From an uncultured Curtobacterium sp. (GTDB lineage Bacteria > Actinomycetota > Actinomycetes > Actinomycetales > Microbacteriaceae): a DNA stretch of 64,000 bases. A model generated the notes under the pieces. The model saw only the letters and a program-made list of their open reading frames with translations. It was not told the origin of the DNA and made no database searches. Positions 34,280 through 45,076 of this stretch are shown here, piece by piece; position 1 is the stretch's first letter; each line of letters starts with the position of its first letter. The position numbers and the translations under genes are program-made. The stretch covers positions 1 to 64,000 of the forward strand of contig CAJYUW010000052.1 of assembly GCA_913778205.1 (NCBI GenBank). Direction: 5' to 3'.

Positions 34280-34974
34280 TGGACACGACCGTCACATCGT
34301 TCTCGGAGCTCCTGCGCCGGCGCACCCGGCGTGCCGGCGGCTCCGCGACGGGCGACGGCCTCCTCCACGACCTCGCGGCGGGCACCTGCGACGTCGCCGA
34401 CGTCGCGGACCTCCTCGGCCAGTACGCCTTCGTCTACGACGCCCTCGAGCGCGCCGCCGAGCGGATGGCCGACCACCCCGTCGCGGCGCCCTTCGTGCAG
34501 CCGCAGCTCACCCGGATGCCGGCGATCCGAGCCGACCTCGAGTACCTCGTGGGTCCCGACTGGCCCGAGCTCGTGTGCCCGCTCCCGGCCACCACGGCCT
34601 ACGTCCGCCGACTGAACGAGGTCGCCGCGACCTGGCCGGGCGGCTTCGTCGCACACCACTACACGCGGTACCTCGGCGACGTGTCCGGCTGTCGCGCGAT
34701 CAGCACCGTGCTCGGTGACCGCTTCGGCTTCGAGACGAACGGCGTGCTCTTCTGGATCTGCGAGCAGGTGGCCGACCCGGCCGCGTTCGCGGACACCTAC
34801 CGTGAGCAGCTCGACCGGGCACCGTGGGACGCCGCCGAGCAGGAGCGGGTGATCGCCGAGGTCGAGCGGGCGCACGCGCTGGACCGTCGGCTGCTCGCCG
34901 AGCTCGAGGCGCTCCGCGCACCCGTGCCGGTGGCGGCGTCCCCGTCGGCTCGCGTCGTGCCGATCCGCCGCTGA
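34279..34974 (+). CDS. Heme oxygenase family protein
   Basis: 231 residues. The distal helix YTRYLGDVSGCRAI is that of biliverdin-producing heme oxygenases (usual GDxSGG), and the following helix FGFETNGVLFWICEQ also fits. The proximal His, normally in a T-x(3-4)-H-x(2)-AE stretch near residue 20-25, is not seen; the region reads RRTRRAGGSATGDGLLHDL. Either another His is used or heme cleavage is altered. ATG 34279 lies directly after the iron box, so the message is leaderless and iron-repressed. The role would be to free iron from heme, beside the siderophore reductase. Confidence 0.82.
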   Translation: MDTTVTSFSELLRRRTRRAGGSATGDGLLHDLAAGTCDVADVADLLGQYAFVYDALERAAERMADHPVAAPFVQPQLTRMPAIRADLEYLVGPDWPELVCPLPATTAYVRRLNEVAATWPGGFVAHHYTRYLGDVSGCRAISTVLGDRFGFETNGVLFWICEQVADPAAFADTYREQLDRAPWDAAEQERVIAEVERAHALDRRLLAELEALRAPVPVAASPSARVVPIRR

Positions 34975-35310
34975 CCCGCCGGGGCCACGACGCGCGGCGA
35001 CGGCAGGGATGCTGCTGCCGGGAGCCGGGAGCCGGGAGCCGCGTGCCGCGTGCCGCGTGCCGCGTGCCGCGTGCCGCGTGCCGCGTGCCGCGTGCCGCGT
35101 GCCGCGTGCCGCGTGCCGCGTGCCGCGTGCCGCGTGCCCGGTGCTGCGGTGCTGGGGTGCTGCGGTGCTGCGGTGCCGGAGCGTCCGGTGCGGCGCCGCC
35201 GGCGTGGTCGGTGCTGGTCCGTCCGGACGGTTGTCGTCACCCGTCCCGGTGTCCCAGTACGCTGCTGGGATACCGGGGCGCGGTCTCCGGTACGACCCGG
35301 AAAGGACGAC
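34975..35310. repeat. Gap with a 7-bp tandem array and the ppc leader
   Basis: Three GCCGGGA heptamers (35017-35037) run into fourteen perfect GCCGCGT copies (35038-35135), followed by decaying GTGCTGCG-type units to about 35178. The remaining 130 bases hold a small hairpin (CCCAG-n7-CTGGG near 35252-35268) and the Shine-Dalgarno AAAGGA of ppc. No gene is seen. Confidence 0.85.
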
Positions 35311-37968
<2,658 letters not shown>

Positions 37969-38509
37969 GCCCCGCCGCTCCCACCGTCCCTCGGAACGCG
38001 CGCGTCCCGACGTCCCGCACGTCGGCACGCGTGCGTTCCGTCGTGCCGGCGCGCGGAGCCGGCGCGCGGTGCCGGCCCGTTGCAGTCGAACGACCGGGTC
38101 GATGTCGAACGACAGTGGTCGTGTCGCTGATTGCGCGTGCAACCGTTCGCGAGCCGAACGGACGACAGCGTCGTCGTCGTACGACGTCGACGATGTCGCA
38201 CACCCGGCGAGCCTGGCGCACCCGGCGGGCCTGGCGCACCCCGCGGGCCTGGCGCACCCCGCGGGCCTGGCACACCCGGCACACCCGACGCCCGCGGCGC
38301 CCCCGGCGCCCACGCGACCGCCTGGAGGCCCGTCCAGCGCCCGGCGGGCCGGCACCGCTCCTCCAGACCGTGGCCGGTGCACGGAACGCACGCGTCCCGA
38401 CGTCCGCCGACCCAACGGCGCGCACACCGGCGCGACACGCACGTGCGGACGTCCCGCCAGCCGATCGACGCGCACGGCGTCGAAACGCGCGTCCACGGCA
38501 ACCGACCCC
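37969..38509. repeat. Gap with family C palindromes and an 18-bp tandem array
   Basis: No gene is recognised. A long palindrome with arms CGGAACGCGCGCG and CGCGTGCGTTCCG spans 37992-38040. A second, decayed copy starts near 38378 (CGGAACGCACGCGTCCCGACG). Between them are GTCGTACGAC-type palindromes (38150-38195), five 18-bp units of the type CGCACCCGGCGGGCCTGG (38199-38288) and a degenerate family A copy (38318-38371). Confidence 0.75.
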
Positions 38510-38539
38510 TTGTCGAATCGATTCGACGGGGCGTAGCGT
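38510..38539 (+). promoter_or_regulatory. Promoter with a 16-bp palindromic operator before the efflux gene
   Basis: TTGTCG (38510-38515) and TAGCGT (38534-38539) are spaced by 18 bases. The perfect palindrome GTCGAATCGATTCGAC (38512-38527) fills the spacer and would block RNA polymerase when bound. GTG 38547 follows after seven bases, so the message is leaderless. The centre AATCGATT is shared with the operator at 17506-17515. Confidence 0.65.
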
Positions 38540-38546
38540 GTCCGGT

Positions 38547-39761
38547 GTGACGACGGAGCGCAGCACGGGCCGGGTGACCACCGCGACGGTGCTTCCCCCG
38601 ATCGTCCCGCTCGCACTCATCGTGGGGGTGTCGCCGTTCGCGACCGACATGTACATCCCCGCCCTCCCGGCGATCGCCCGCGACCTCGCGACGACGCCGG
38701 GCGCTGTCCAGCTCTCGCTGACGGCGTTCCTCGTGGCGTTCGCGGTCGGGCAGCTGCTCGCCGGACCGGTGAGCGACGGGGTCGGTCGTCGACCGATGCT
38801 GCTCGTCGGCACGGCGGTCTTCGCGCTCGCGTCGGTCGGGTGCGCCCTCGCCCCGGACGTCGTGACGCTCGTCGTGGCCCGGGTGTTCCAAGGCCTCGCG
38901 GGCGCAGCGGGTGCGGTCGCCGGCCGGGCGATGGTGTCCGACGTCACCGACGGACCCCGGATGGCGAAGGTGTTCGGGACCCTCGCGGCGATCAACGCGA
39001 TCGGCCCGGTCGTGGCGCCGCTCGTCGGGGGAGCGGTGCTGACGGTGGCGACCTGGCGGCTCATGTTCGTGGTGCTCGCCGTCCTCGGGGTCGTGTTCTG
39101 CGCCCTCGTGGTGCTGCGGTTCCACGAGACGTTGCCGCGCGGACGTCGTGGCGGGGTCGGGCTGGCAGCCAACTGGTCGCGCATCCGGCACCTGATGGCG
39201 ATCGGTCGGTTCCGTGCGTACGTGCTCACCGGGGTGCTCGCCACCGTCGGGTTCTTCGCCTACATCGCCACGAGTGCGTTCGTGTTCCAGACGCAGTACG
39301 GGTTCAGCGAGGGCCTCTACACCATCGTCTTCGCAACGAACGCGTCGATGATGATCGTGACGACCCTGGTGTTCCGTCGGGTCGTCGGTCGGTGGTCGGA
39401 GGACACGCTCCTCACCTTCGGCCTGGCCGTCGGTACCCTCGGTGGCGTGGGGGTCCTGGCCTCCGCCGCCCTGGGACTCGGGCCCGTCCCGGTCTGGTGC
39501 TCCCTCGCCGTCGTGACGGGCGCGTGGGGGTTCGTGCTGCCGGCGGCGATGACGCGGACGCAGCACATCGGGGCGGCGCACCCCGGGACCGCCGCGGCGC
39601 TGCAGGGCGGTCTGACGTTCGGGCTCGGCGGCCTCGGCACCCCGCTGGCCGGAGCGCTCGGCGGGACCGCGCTCGCGATGGGGTCGGTGATGGCGGCGCT
39701 CATGGCCGCGGCCGTGGTCGTGCAGCTCGTGGCCACGCGCCGGTCGCGTGTGGGCGTGTGA
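38547..39761 (+). CDS. Bcr/CflA-type drug efflux transporter (MFS)
   Basis: 404 residues with 12 predicted helices. SPFATDMYIPALPAIARDL in helix 1 and GPVSDGVGRRPMLLVG in loop 2-3 are signatures of the DHA1 Bcr/CflA branch, which exports chloramphenicol-like and other small compounds in exchange for protons. The motif QGLAGAAGAVAGRAMVSDV in helix 4-5 also fits. GTG 38547 is taken from the leaderless -10. The operator in its promoter suggests induction by a substrate, but no regulator gene is adjacent. Confidence 0.88.
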   Translation: MTTERSTGRVTTATVLPPIVPLALIVGVSPFATDMYIPALPAIARDLATTPGAVQLSLTAFLVAFAVGQLLAGPVSDGVGRRPMLLVGTAVFALASVGCALAPDVVTLVVARVFQGLAGAAGAVAGRAMVSDVTDGPRMAKVFGTLAAINAIGPVVAPLVGGAVLTVATWRLMFVVLAVLGVVFCALVVLRFHETLPRGRRGGVGLAANWSRIRHLMAIGRFRAYVLTGVLATVGFFAYIATSAFVFQTQYGFSEGLYTIVFATNASMMIVTTLVFRRVVGRWSEDTLLTFGLAVGTLGGVGVLASAALGLGPVPVWCSLAVVTGAWGFVLPAAMTRTQHIGAAHPGTAAALQGGLTFGLGGLGTPLAGALGGTALAMGSVMAALMAAAVVVQLVATRRSRVGV

Positions 39762-39775
39762 GCCGCGCGGCCCGG

Positions 39776-39795
39776 TAGGTTCGACCCGGTAGGTT
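39776..39795 (+). promoter_or_regulatory. Tandem -10 hexamers before the STAS gene
   Basis: TAGGTT occurs at 39776-39781 and again at 39790-39795 within a 14-bp direct duplication (CGGTAGGTT). Unlike the leaderless genes, a Shine-Dalgarno AAGGGGAG follows near 39810. Confidence 0.45.
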
Positions 39796-39825
39796 GCGAG
39801 CACGAACCGAAGGGGAGCGCACCGG

Positions 39826-40164
39826 ATGGACATCGTCGTACACGAGGCATCAGCGAACACAGCCGTCCTGGAGTGCAGCGGACGGCTCAACATGGTGTCG
39901 GCGCCCGCGTTCCGCGAGCGCGTCGCCGAGGTCGTGGGCAGCGGTCGGGCGAACCTGGCGGTCGAGCTCTCCGGTGTGGAGTTCATGGACTCGTCGGGCC
40001 TCGGCGCGCTGGTCGGGTCGTTGAAGACGGCTCGGCAGGCCGGGGGAGACCTCCGCATCGCCGCACCGTCCGACCAGGTGCAGATGGTCCTCAAGCTGAG
40101 CAACATCGACAAGATCCTGCGGACGTACCCGAACGGGGACGCCGCGGTTTCCGACTGGCTGTGA
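39826..40164 (+). CDS. STAS-domain anti-sigma factor antagonist
   Basis: 112 residues, one STAS domain (SpoIIAA/RsbV type). ELSGVEFMDSSGLGALVG carries the phosphorylatable Ser at position 56/57. In partner switching, the unphosphorylated form binds an anti-sigma kinase and frees a sigma factor. The anti-sigma-type kinase gene directly downstream overlaps the stop by 4 bp. No sigma factor is near. ATG 39826 has AAGGGGAG at a suitable distance. Confidence 0.9.
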   Translation: MDIVVHEASANTAVLECSGRLNMVSAPAFRERVAEVVGSGRANLAVELSGVEFMDSSGLGALVGSLKTARQAGGDLRIAAPSDQVQMVLKLSNIDKILRTYPNGDAAVSDWL

Positions 40165-40577
40165 CCACCGCGACCGGCGCACACCGCGTCGAGTTGGACT
40201 GCCCGCCGGACGACGTCACGGCGGTGCACGAGTTCCTCGAACGGGTGTGGCGAGCAGAGCCCTCGGTGTCCGCCGAGGACCGGATGGCCCTCGAGCTCGC
40301 GCTCGTCGAGCTCGCCTCGAACGTGATCGAGCACGCAGGCCGAGGACGGACGCTCGCCTGCCGCGTCGACCTCGCCTGCTCGTCCGAGGGCTACTCCGCG
40401 GTCGTGAGCGACGACGGTGCCGCCGCGGACGTCGATCCGACCGCGGCGGAGCTGCCCGACGACCTCGCGGAGAGCGGACGGGGCCTCGCCCTGGTGAAGA
40501 TGGTGGTCGACGACCTCCGGTACGACCGGGTCGGCGACCGGAACCGGTGGTCGTTGCTCCGCACACGGCACGACTGA
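40161..40577 (+). CDS. Anti-sigma regulatory serine kinase (RsbW/SpoIIAB type)
   Basis: 138 residues of a HATPase_c fold. The N-box is ALVELASNVIEHA, and GRGLALVKMVVDDLRYDR supplies the lid and G2 region. It should phosphorylate the STAS partner and hold a sigma factor. GTG 40161 overlaps the STAS stop (GTGA). The pair forms a minimal partner-switch unit. Confidence 0.88.
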   Translation: MTTATGAHRVELDCPPDDVTAVHEFLERVWRAEPSVSAEDRMALELALVELASNVIEHAGRGRTLACRVDLACSSEGYSAVVSDDGAAADVDPTAAELPDDLAESGRGLALVKMVVDDLRYDRVGDRNRWSLLRTRHD

Positions 40578-40933
40578 GCGCGGGCCGGCGAAGGCCGGCC
40601 CGACGGGAGGCGCGTGCCGGGTCCGCGGGGAGGCGCGGGTCGGCTCCCCGCGCAGGCGCGTGGCGGGTACGCGGGGGAGGCGCGGGTCGGGTCCGTGGGC
40701 AGGCCCGGGCCGGGTACGCGGCAGGCACGGGCCGAGTCCGCGTTGCCCGGTCGGACACGCTGGGTCGAGCCCGACCGCAGGCGCCGTGCCGGCCGCCGAT
40801 CGATCTGGCCCTCGATCCGCGAACGCCGCGCACGTCTGTCGGGCCAGTCACCAGCCGCACTGCACGGGCCGGATACCGCACACTGCGGCCGACGATTGCG
40901 GGAAGCGCCGCCGGTCGTGCGACGCTCAGCACG
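40578..40933. repeat. Low-complexity gap
   Basis: No gene is recognised. The first 170 bases are degenerate G-rich direct repeats of the type GGCGCGGGTCGG/GGCACGGGCCGG, beginning with a half-copy of family A (GACGGGAGGCGCG at 40600). The last part is less repetitive and contains GACGCT seven bases before the ATG of the AraC gene, a weak leaderless -10. Confidence 0.6.
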
Positions 40934-41917
40934 ATGAGCACCGCGGCCACGCACGAAACACGGTCCGATCGCGATCCGCGGTCGACCTTCGACGTCGCGG
41001 GGGTCGTCCCGGACGAGGCCGTCCGGATGTACGAGGACGCCTACGAGGGCTCCGGGTTCGCGGTCGACCTCACCGAGCGCCGGTTCGGCTACCGCTTCAA
41101 GGTCGTGGGCGACGACACGATGACCTTCCGCTCCACCCGCTTCGACGGGCGGATGCGGGGCGAGGTCGAGGTCCGCGACGAGTACGTCGTCATGTGGACC
41201 GCCGAAGGGGGCGGCACCGTCGACGTCGGGCGTGACGAGGTGGTCTTCGGCCCGCGCATGCCGGTGATGTTCCCCAACGGGCGACCGTTCGCGTTCGACC
41301 TCGGCGACCTCCGGCAGAGCCTCGTCCAGTTCGACCGCCGCTTCCTCGAGGATGCCGCCGCCGAGGTGCACGGCGTCCAGCCCGGCCCGCTCGTCTTCGA
41401 CCACACGACGACCCCACGCCCCGAGGACCTCCGGGCGTGGAACGCACACGTCCAGCGCGCCGCCCGCATCGTCCTCGGGCAGACCCCGCTCACCCCCCTC
41501 GCACTGCACGAGACGTCCCGGCAGACGGCCGCCGCGCTGCTCCGCACGTTCCCGCACACCGTGCTCGCTCCCGAGGTCTCGCTGCCGCAGGGTGCGTCGG
41601 GTCGGGTGCGCGCGGCTGTCGAGTACATGCACGCGACCGCGCACACCCCGATCACGACGACGGACGTGGCCGAGCGGGTCGGCCTCAGCGTCCGCGGCCT
41701 CCAGCAGGCGTTCCAGCGGCAGGTCGGCACCGCGCCGAACGCGATGCTCCGGGGCATCCGGCTCGACCGCATCAATGACGAACTGCGACGTGCCCGGCCC
41801 GGCGAGACCACCGTTGCCGCGGTCGCCCTGCGGTGGGGGTTCGCGCACCTCGGCCGGTTCTCCGCTGCCTACGCCCAGCGTTTCGGCGAGTACCCGCGCG
41901 ACACCCTCCAGCACTGA
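40934..41917 (+). CDS. AraC-family transcriptional regulator
   Basis: 327 residues. The C-terminal ~100 residues hold two helix-turn-helix units: TTTDVAERVGLSVRGLQQAFQRQVGTAP and TTVAAVALRWGFAHLGRFSAAYAQRFGEYPRDTL, the second being the AraC signature. The N-terminal 200 residues are a beta-rich sensing domain similar to the AraC_binding_2 group that often senses aromatic or other small acids. No clear target is adjacent. ATG 40934 was chosen for its weak leaderless -10 and family length. Confidence 0.88.
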   Translation: MSTAATHETRSDRDPRSTFDVAGVVPDEAVRMYEDAYEGSGFAVDLTERRFGYRFKVVGDDTMTFRSTRFDGRMRGEVEVRDEYVVMWTAEGGGTVDVGRDEVVFGPRMPVMFPNGRPFAFDLGDLRQSLVQFDRRFLEDAAAEVHGVQPGPLVFDHTTTPRPEDLRAWNAHVQRAARIVLGQTPLTPLALHETSRQTAAALLRTFPHTVLAPEVSLPQGASGRVRAAVEYMHATAHTPITTTDVAERVGLSVRGLQQAFQRQVGTAPNAMLRGIRLDRINDELRRARPGETTVAAVALRWGFAHLGRFSAAYAQRFGEYPRDTLQH

Positions 41918-42005
41918 CCGCGCGGCCCCGACCGCTCGAGCCCTCGGGCAGAGCGATCCGGCCCCGAGCGCGAGGCTCGCCGTGTCGGCCCCACCGGACC
42001 CGTGT

Positions 42006-42140
42006 GCCGAGCCCGACGGCCCGCCCTGCCGTGCCGACCCCGACGGCCCGCCCCGCCGTGCCGACCCCGACGGCCCGCCCTGCCGTGCCGACCCTTGCGG
42101 CCCGCCCCGCCGTGCCGACCCCGACGGCCCGCTACGCTGC
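42006..42140. repeat. 27-bp tandem array overlapping the next promoter
   Basis: Five 27-bp units (42006-42032, 42033-42059, 42060-42086, 42087-42113, 42114-42140) share a GCCGACCCCGACGGCCCG core. The fifth unit diverges at its end to give GCTACGCTGC, which supplies the -10 hexamer TACGCT of the hydrolase gene. Confidence 0.88.
42133..42138 (+). promoter_or_regulatory. -10 hexamer of the RBBP9-like gene (leaderless)
   Basis: TACGCT lies six bases before GTG 42145, inside the last unit of the 27-bp tandem array. Confidence 0.55.
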
Positions 42141-42144
42141 GACC

Positions 42145-42717
42145 GTGCAGCGACCTCGGCCATGGGTGATCGTCCCCGGCATCTGGAACTCGGACCCCGA
42201 GCACTGGCAGTCCCGGTGGCAGGCGGAACGCGAGGCCGGCGACGGGCTCGTCGTCCGGATCGCCCCGTCCTCCTGGTCGCACCCGGAGGCCGACGACTGG
42301 CACGAGGCGATCACCCGCGCGGTCCTCACCCTCGACCCCGCCGACGGTCCGCCCGTCATCGTCGCGCACAGCCTCGGCGTCCTCGCCGCCGCACGGTGGC
42401 TGGCAGATCCCGCATCCGCTCGGCACCCGGTGGCCGGGGCGCTCCTCGTCGCGCCGCCGGACCCCGGGGGCGACCGCTTCCCGCCGGAGGCGCACGGGTT
42501 CGCGGCGCCGACCGCCCGGGCCGCGTTCGGGAACGTGCACCTCGTGGTCAGCGACGACGACCCCTACTGCTCCGCCGGACGAGCGGAGGCCTTCGCCCAC
42601 GTCCTCGGCGCCACGGTGCACCGGATCGGCGCGGCGCAACACGTCAACGTCGCCGCCGGGGTGGGGTACTGGGCGGCGGGACGTGCCCTCCTCGCGACGG
42701 TCGACCGACCGGTCTGA
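42145..42717 (+). CDS. RBBP9/YdeN-family serine hydrolase
   Basis: 190 residues. VIVPGIWNSDPEHWQSRWQ at the start, nucleophile elbow VAHSLGVLAAARW with the catalytic Ser, Asp in SDDDPYC and His in QHVNVAAG are the features of the compact RBBP9 (DUF1234/YdeN) alpha/beta hydrolases. Substrates of bacterial members are mostly unknown. GTG 42145 is fixed by the leaderless -10. Confidence 0.87.
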   Translation: MQRPRPWVIVPGIWNSDPEHWQSRWQAEREAGDGLVVRIAPSSWSHPEADDWHEAITRAVLTLDPADGPPVIVAHSLGVLAAARWLADPASARHPVAGALLVAPPDPGGDRFPPEAHGFAAPTARAAFGNVHLVVSDDDPYCSAGRAEAFAHVLGATVHRIGAAQHVNVAAGVGYWAAGRALLATVDRPV

Positions 42718-42823
42718 CGACGCCGCGGGCCGCGCGCACGACACGCCGCTCACGTCCGGACTGGTATTGCAGCCGATCTCGCGACACTCCGCGGATCTCC
42801 CACGTTCTCGCCGCTCCGATATT

Positions 42824-42829
42824 TACGGT
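42824..42829 (+). promoter_or_regulatory. -10 hexamer of the Ala/Pro-rich protein gene (leaderless)
   Basis: TACGGT lies six bases before ATG 42836, within an unusually AT-containing stretch (GATATTTACGG). Confidence 0.6.
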
Positions 42830-42835
42830 TCGGGC

Positions 42836-44131
42836 ATGGAGACGCAGTCCGGCGCACGCACCCCCCTCGTCGACCCCTTCGGTCGCGAGCTCGAGGAGTG
42901 GCTGCGGGATGCGCCGGCGACCCGTGCGCCCTACCTCGCGGACCTCGTGGTACCCCCGGTCACCGGGCCCCTGCAGCGACCGGACACCGCCTCCCAGGCC
43001 GCGCCCGAGCACGCCACTCGGGAGCACGTCGCCCCCGAGCGCACCGACGCCGGGGCCGAGCAGGCCGCGCCCGACCGCACCCAGCCCGGGCTCGACAGCA
43101 ACGAAGCGCCCGACGGTGCCGCGACCGAGCAGCCCGTCACGACCGAGCAGCGCGACACGACCGAGCAGCCCGGAACAGCCGAGCAGGCCGTGTCGACCGA
43201 GCCGCCTACCGACACGGCGTTCCGCCGCCCGCGCGACCGCGCCCGGCACGCCGCGTGCGCCCCGTCCTTCCCCGAGCCCCCCACCCGACTCGCCCTGCGC
43301 ATCGAGGACCTCGCCGTCGAGGTCGACCAGGCCTCCGGCCGGCCCACCATCGAGCGGATCGTCCTGCTCGAGGACGAGGTCCGACGCCGTGACGAGGACC
43401 TCGCGCGCCTCGCCGCGTGGGAGGCCACCGTCGCCGAACTCGACGACCCCGAGGTGCAGGCCGCCCGTGGGTTCGCCCGTTCGGTGTTCGCCGACCTGCT
43501 GGCCGACGCCGCCGCCGAGGCCGCCCGCCGTGACCGCGCAGCGGCCCGCCGCGCTGCCACCGGGCCCGCCGAGCCGACGGCCCGCCGAGCCGCCGCCGAG
43601 GCGACGGCCCGCCCCGCCGCCGAGCCTGCCGCCCGCCGCGACCGCGCGGCCGTCCGCGGCATCGCCACCGCACCCGCCGCGCCGGCAGCCGACCCCGGCA
43701 CGCCCGTGTCGCTCAGCGCAACAGCGGACGACGGACCGCACGCGGCGGCCCAGCACCTGGCAACGGCCGCGCGCCGCGCCGAGCTGGTGACCCCGGAGCG
43801 TGCACCGGAACCCGTCACCGAAGGCGACGGACCCGTCCGACCCGCACCGGGCCTCCTGGCCGTCACGCCCGTCTCCGCGAACACGCGACCGACACCGCTC
43901 GTCCAGCCCGCCACCGGCCCGACGGTCATCGACCGTCAGGCGTTCGCCGCGGCGCTCACCGCGCACGTCGGCACCACCGCGAGCACCCCGGTCGTCCTGC
44001 CGGACGCGGTCCGTCCCACCGATGCGGCTCCCGAGCAGCCCGGAGCGGCCGTCGCGGCATCCGAGGACCGCCCGGCGGGCTGGTGGCAGCGCCTCGTCGC
44101 GCGGGTGCTGCGAGCGCTCGGACGCGCCTGA
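42836..44131 (+). CDS. Ala/Pro/Glu-rich protein of unknown function
   Basis: 431 residues, not recognised. The first 25 residues (ARTPLVDPFGRELEEWLRDAPATRAPYLADLVVPP) look ordered. Residues 40-120 are disordered repeats of TEQP/PEHAT type. A short helical domain near 140-240 (RLALRIEDLAVEVDQASGRPTIERIVLLEDEVRRRDEDLARL) looks like a coiled coil, followed by a long Ala-Arg-rich helix (EAARRDRAAARRAA). The C-terminus ends in a basic amphipathic helix, WWQRLVARVLRALGRA, that could bind membrane or DNA. No signal peptide is present. The leaderless -10 fixes the start. Confidence 0.6.
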   Translation: METQSGARTPLVDPFGRELEEWLRDAPATRAPYLADLVVPPVTGPLQRPDTASQAAPEHATREHVAPERTDAGAEQAAPDRTQPGLDSNEAPDGAATEQPVTTEQRDTTEQPGTAEQAVSTEPPTDTAFRRPRDRARHAACAPSFPEPPTRLALRIEDLAVEVDQASGRPTIERIVLLEDEVRRRDEDLARLAAWEATVAELDDPEVQAARGFARSVFADLLADAAAEAARRDRAAARRAATGPAEPTARRAAAEATARPAAEPAARRDRAAVRGIATAPAAPAADPGTPVSLSATADDGPHAAAQHLATAARRAELVTPERAPEPVTEGDGPVRPAPGLLAVTPVSANTRPTPLVQPATGPTVIDRQAFAAALTAHVGTTASTPVVLPDAVRPTDAAPEQPGAAVAASEDRPAGWWQRLVARVLRALGRA

Positions 44132-44195
44132 GGTGCGGCGGGAGGCACGGATCGCCCGGGCCGGTCGGCCCGCGTGGAGCGCGTGGTCGGCTCGG

Positions 44196-44201
44196 TAGAC
44201 T
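44196..44201 (+). promoter_or_regulatory. -10 hexamer of the Nif3 gene (leaderless)
   Basis: TAGACT lies six bases before ATG 44208. A half-copy of the family A repeat (CGGGAGGCACGG) is 55 bases upstream. Confidence 0.6.
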
Positions 44202-44207
44202 GACGGG

Positions 44208-45074
44208 ATGCCGAAGCTCCGCGAGATCCAGGACGTCGTCGAGCAGCTCTGGCCGTCCGCCGGGGCGGAGTCGTGGGACGCCGTCGGCCTCGTTGCCGGA
44301 GACCCCGACGCGGACGTGCAGCACGTGCACCTCGCCGTCGACGCGGTGCCCGCGACCGCGGAGGAGACGGTCCGGCTCGGCGCCGACCTGCTCCTGACGC
44401 ATCACCCGCTCCTGCTCCGGGGCGTCACGACCATCGCCGAGTCGACGTACAAGGGGAGCGTCCTCGCGACGCTGGTCCGCGGCGGCGCCGGACTCCTGGC
44501 TGCCCACACCAACGCCGACGTCGTGACGACCGGCACGTCGGCGGTGCTCGCCGACCGGCTCGGCCTCGTCGACCAGCGGCCGATCGACCCCGGCGCGGAC
44601 CCGGAGACGGGCATCGGCCGCGTCGGGACCCTCGCGGAGCCGACGACCCTCGGCGCGCTGGCCCGCAGCCTCGTCGACCTGCTGCCGGGCACCGCCACCG
44701 GCGTGCGGGTCTCCGGCGGCTACGAGGACCCCGTCCGCACCGTGGCGCTCTGCGCGGGCGCCGGCGACTCGCTCCTCGGACACCCGGCCGTGCTCGGCGC
44801 CGACGTCTACGTCACGAGCGACCTCCGCCACCACCCGGCGTCCGAGTTCCGTGAGCAGGCGCAGCTCGCCGCGGGCCCGGCGCTCATCGACACCTCGCAC
44901 TGGGCGACCGAGTGGCTCTGGCTCGACGTCGCGGCGTCGCAGCTCGCCGCCGCAGCCGGCGTCCGCGTGACCGTGAGCGACCTCCGGACCGACCCGTGGG
45001 ACTTCGCGGTCCTGCCGGCGGCCGAGCCCGAGACCCCCGCCGACCGATCCACCACCGAAGCAGAAGGAGCCTGA
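44208..45074 (+). CDS. Nif3-like dinuclear metal centre hexameric protein
   Basis: 288 residues. LLLTHHPLLL, LLAAHTNADV and DTSHWATEW give the His/Asp/Glu ligands of the two-metal site of the Nif3/YbgI/YqfO family. The family is sometimes annotated as GTP cyclohydrolase 1 type 2, but its main role is not settled. It is followed 2 bp later by the coiled-coil zinc-ribbon-type gene, a pairing that is common in actinobacteria. Confidence 0.9.
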   Translation: MPKLREIQDVVEQLWPSAGAESWDAVGLVAGDPDADVQHVHLAVDAVPATAEETVRLGADLLLTHHPLLLRGVTTIAESTYKGSVLATLVRGGAGLLAAHTNADVVTTGTSAVLADRLGLVDQRPIDPGADPETGIGRVGTLAEPTTLGALARSLVDLLPGTATGVRVSGGYEDPVRTVALCAGAGDSLLGHPAVLGADVYVTSDLRHHPASEFREQAQLAAGPALIDTSHWATEWLWLDVAASQLAAAAGVRVTVSDLRTDPWDFAVLPAAEPETPADRSTTEAEGA

Positions 45075-45076
45075 CC

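Noticed and set aside
35050-35310. In-frame extension of ppc upstream through the heptamer array
   Set aside because: The extension would code a monotonous RVPRAAC repeat; the Shine-Dalgarno AAAGGA and the family start fit ATG 35311.
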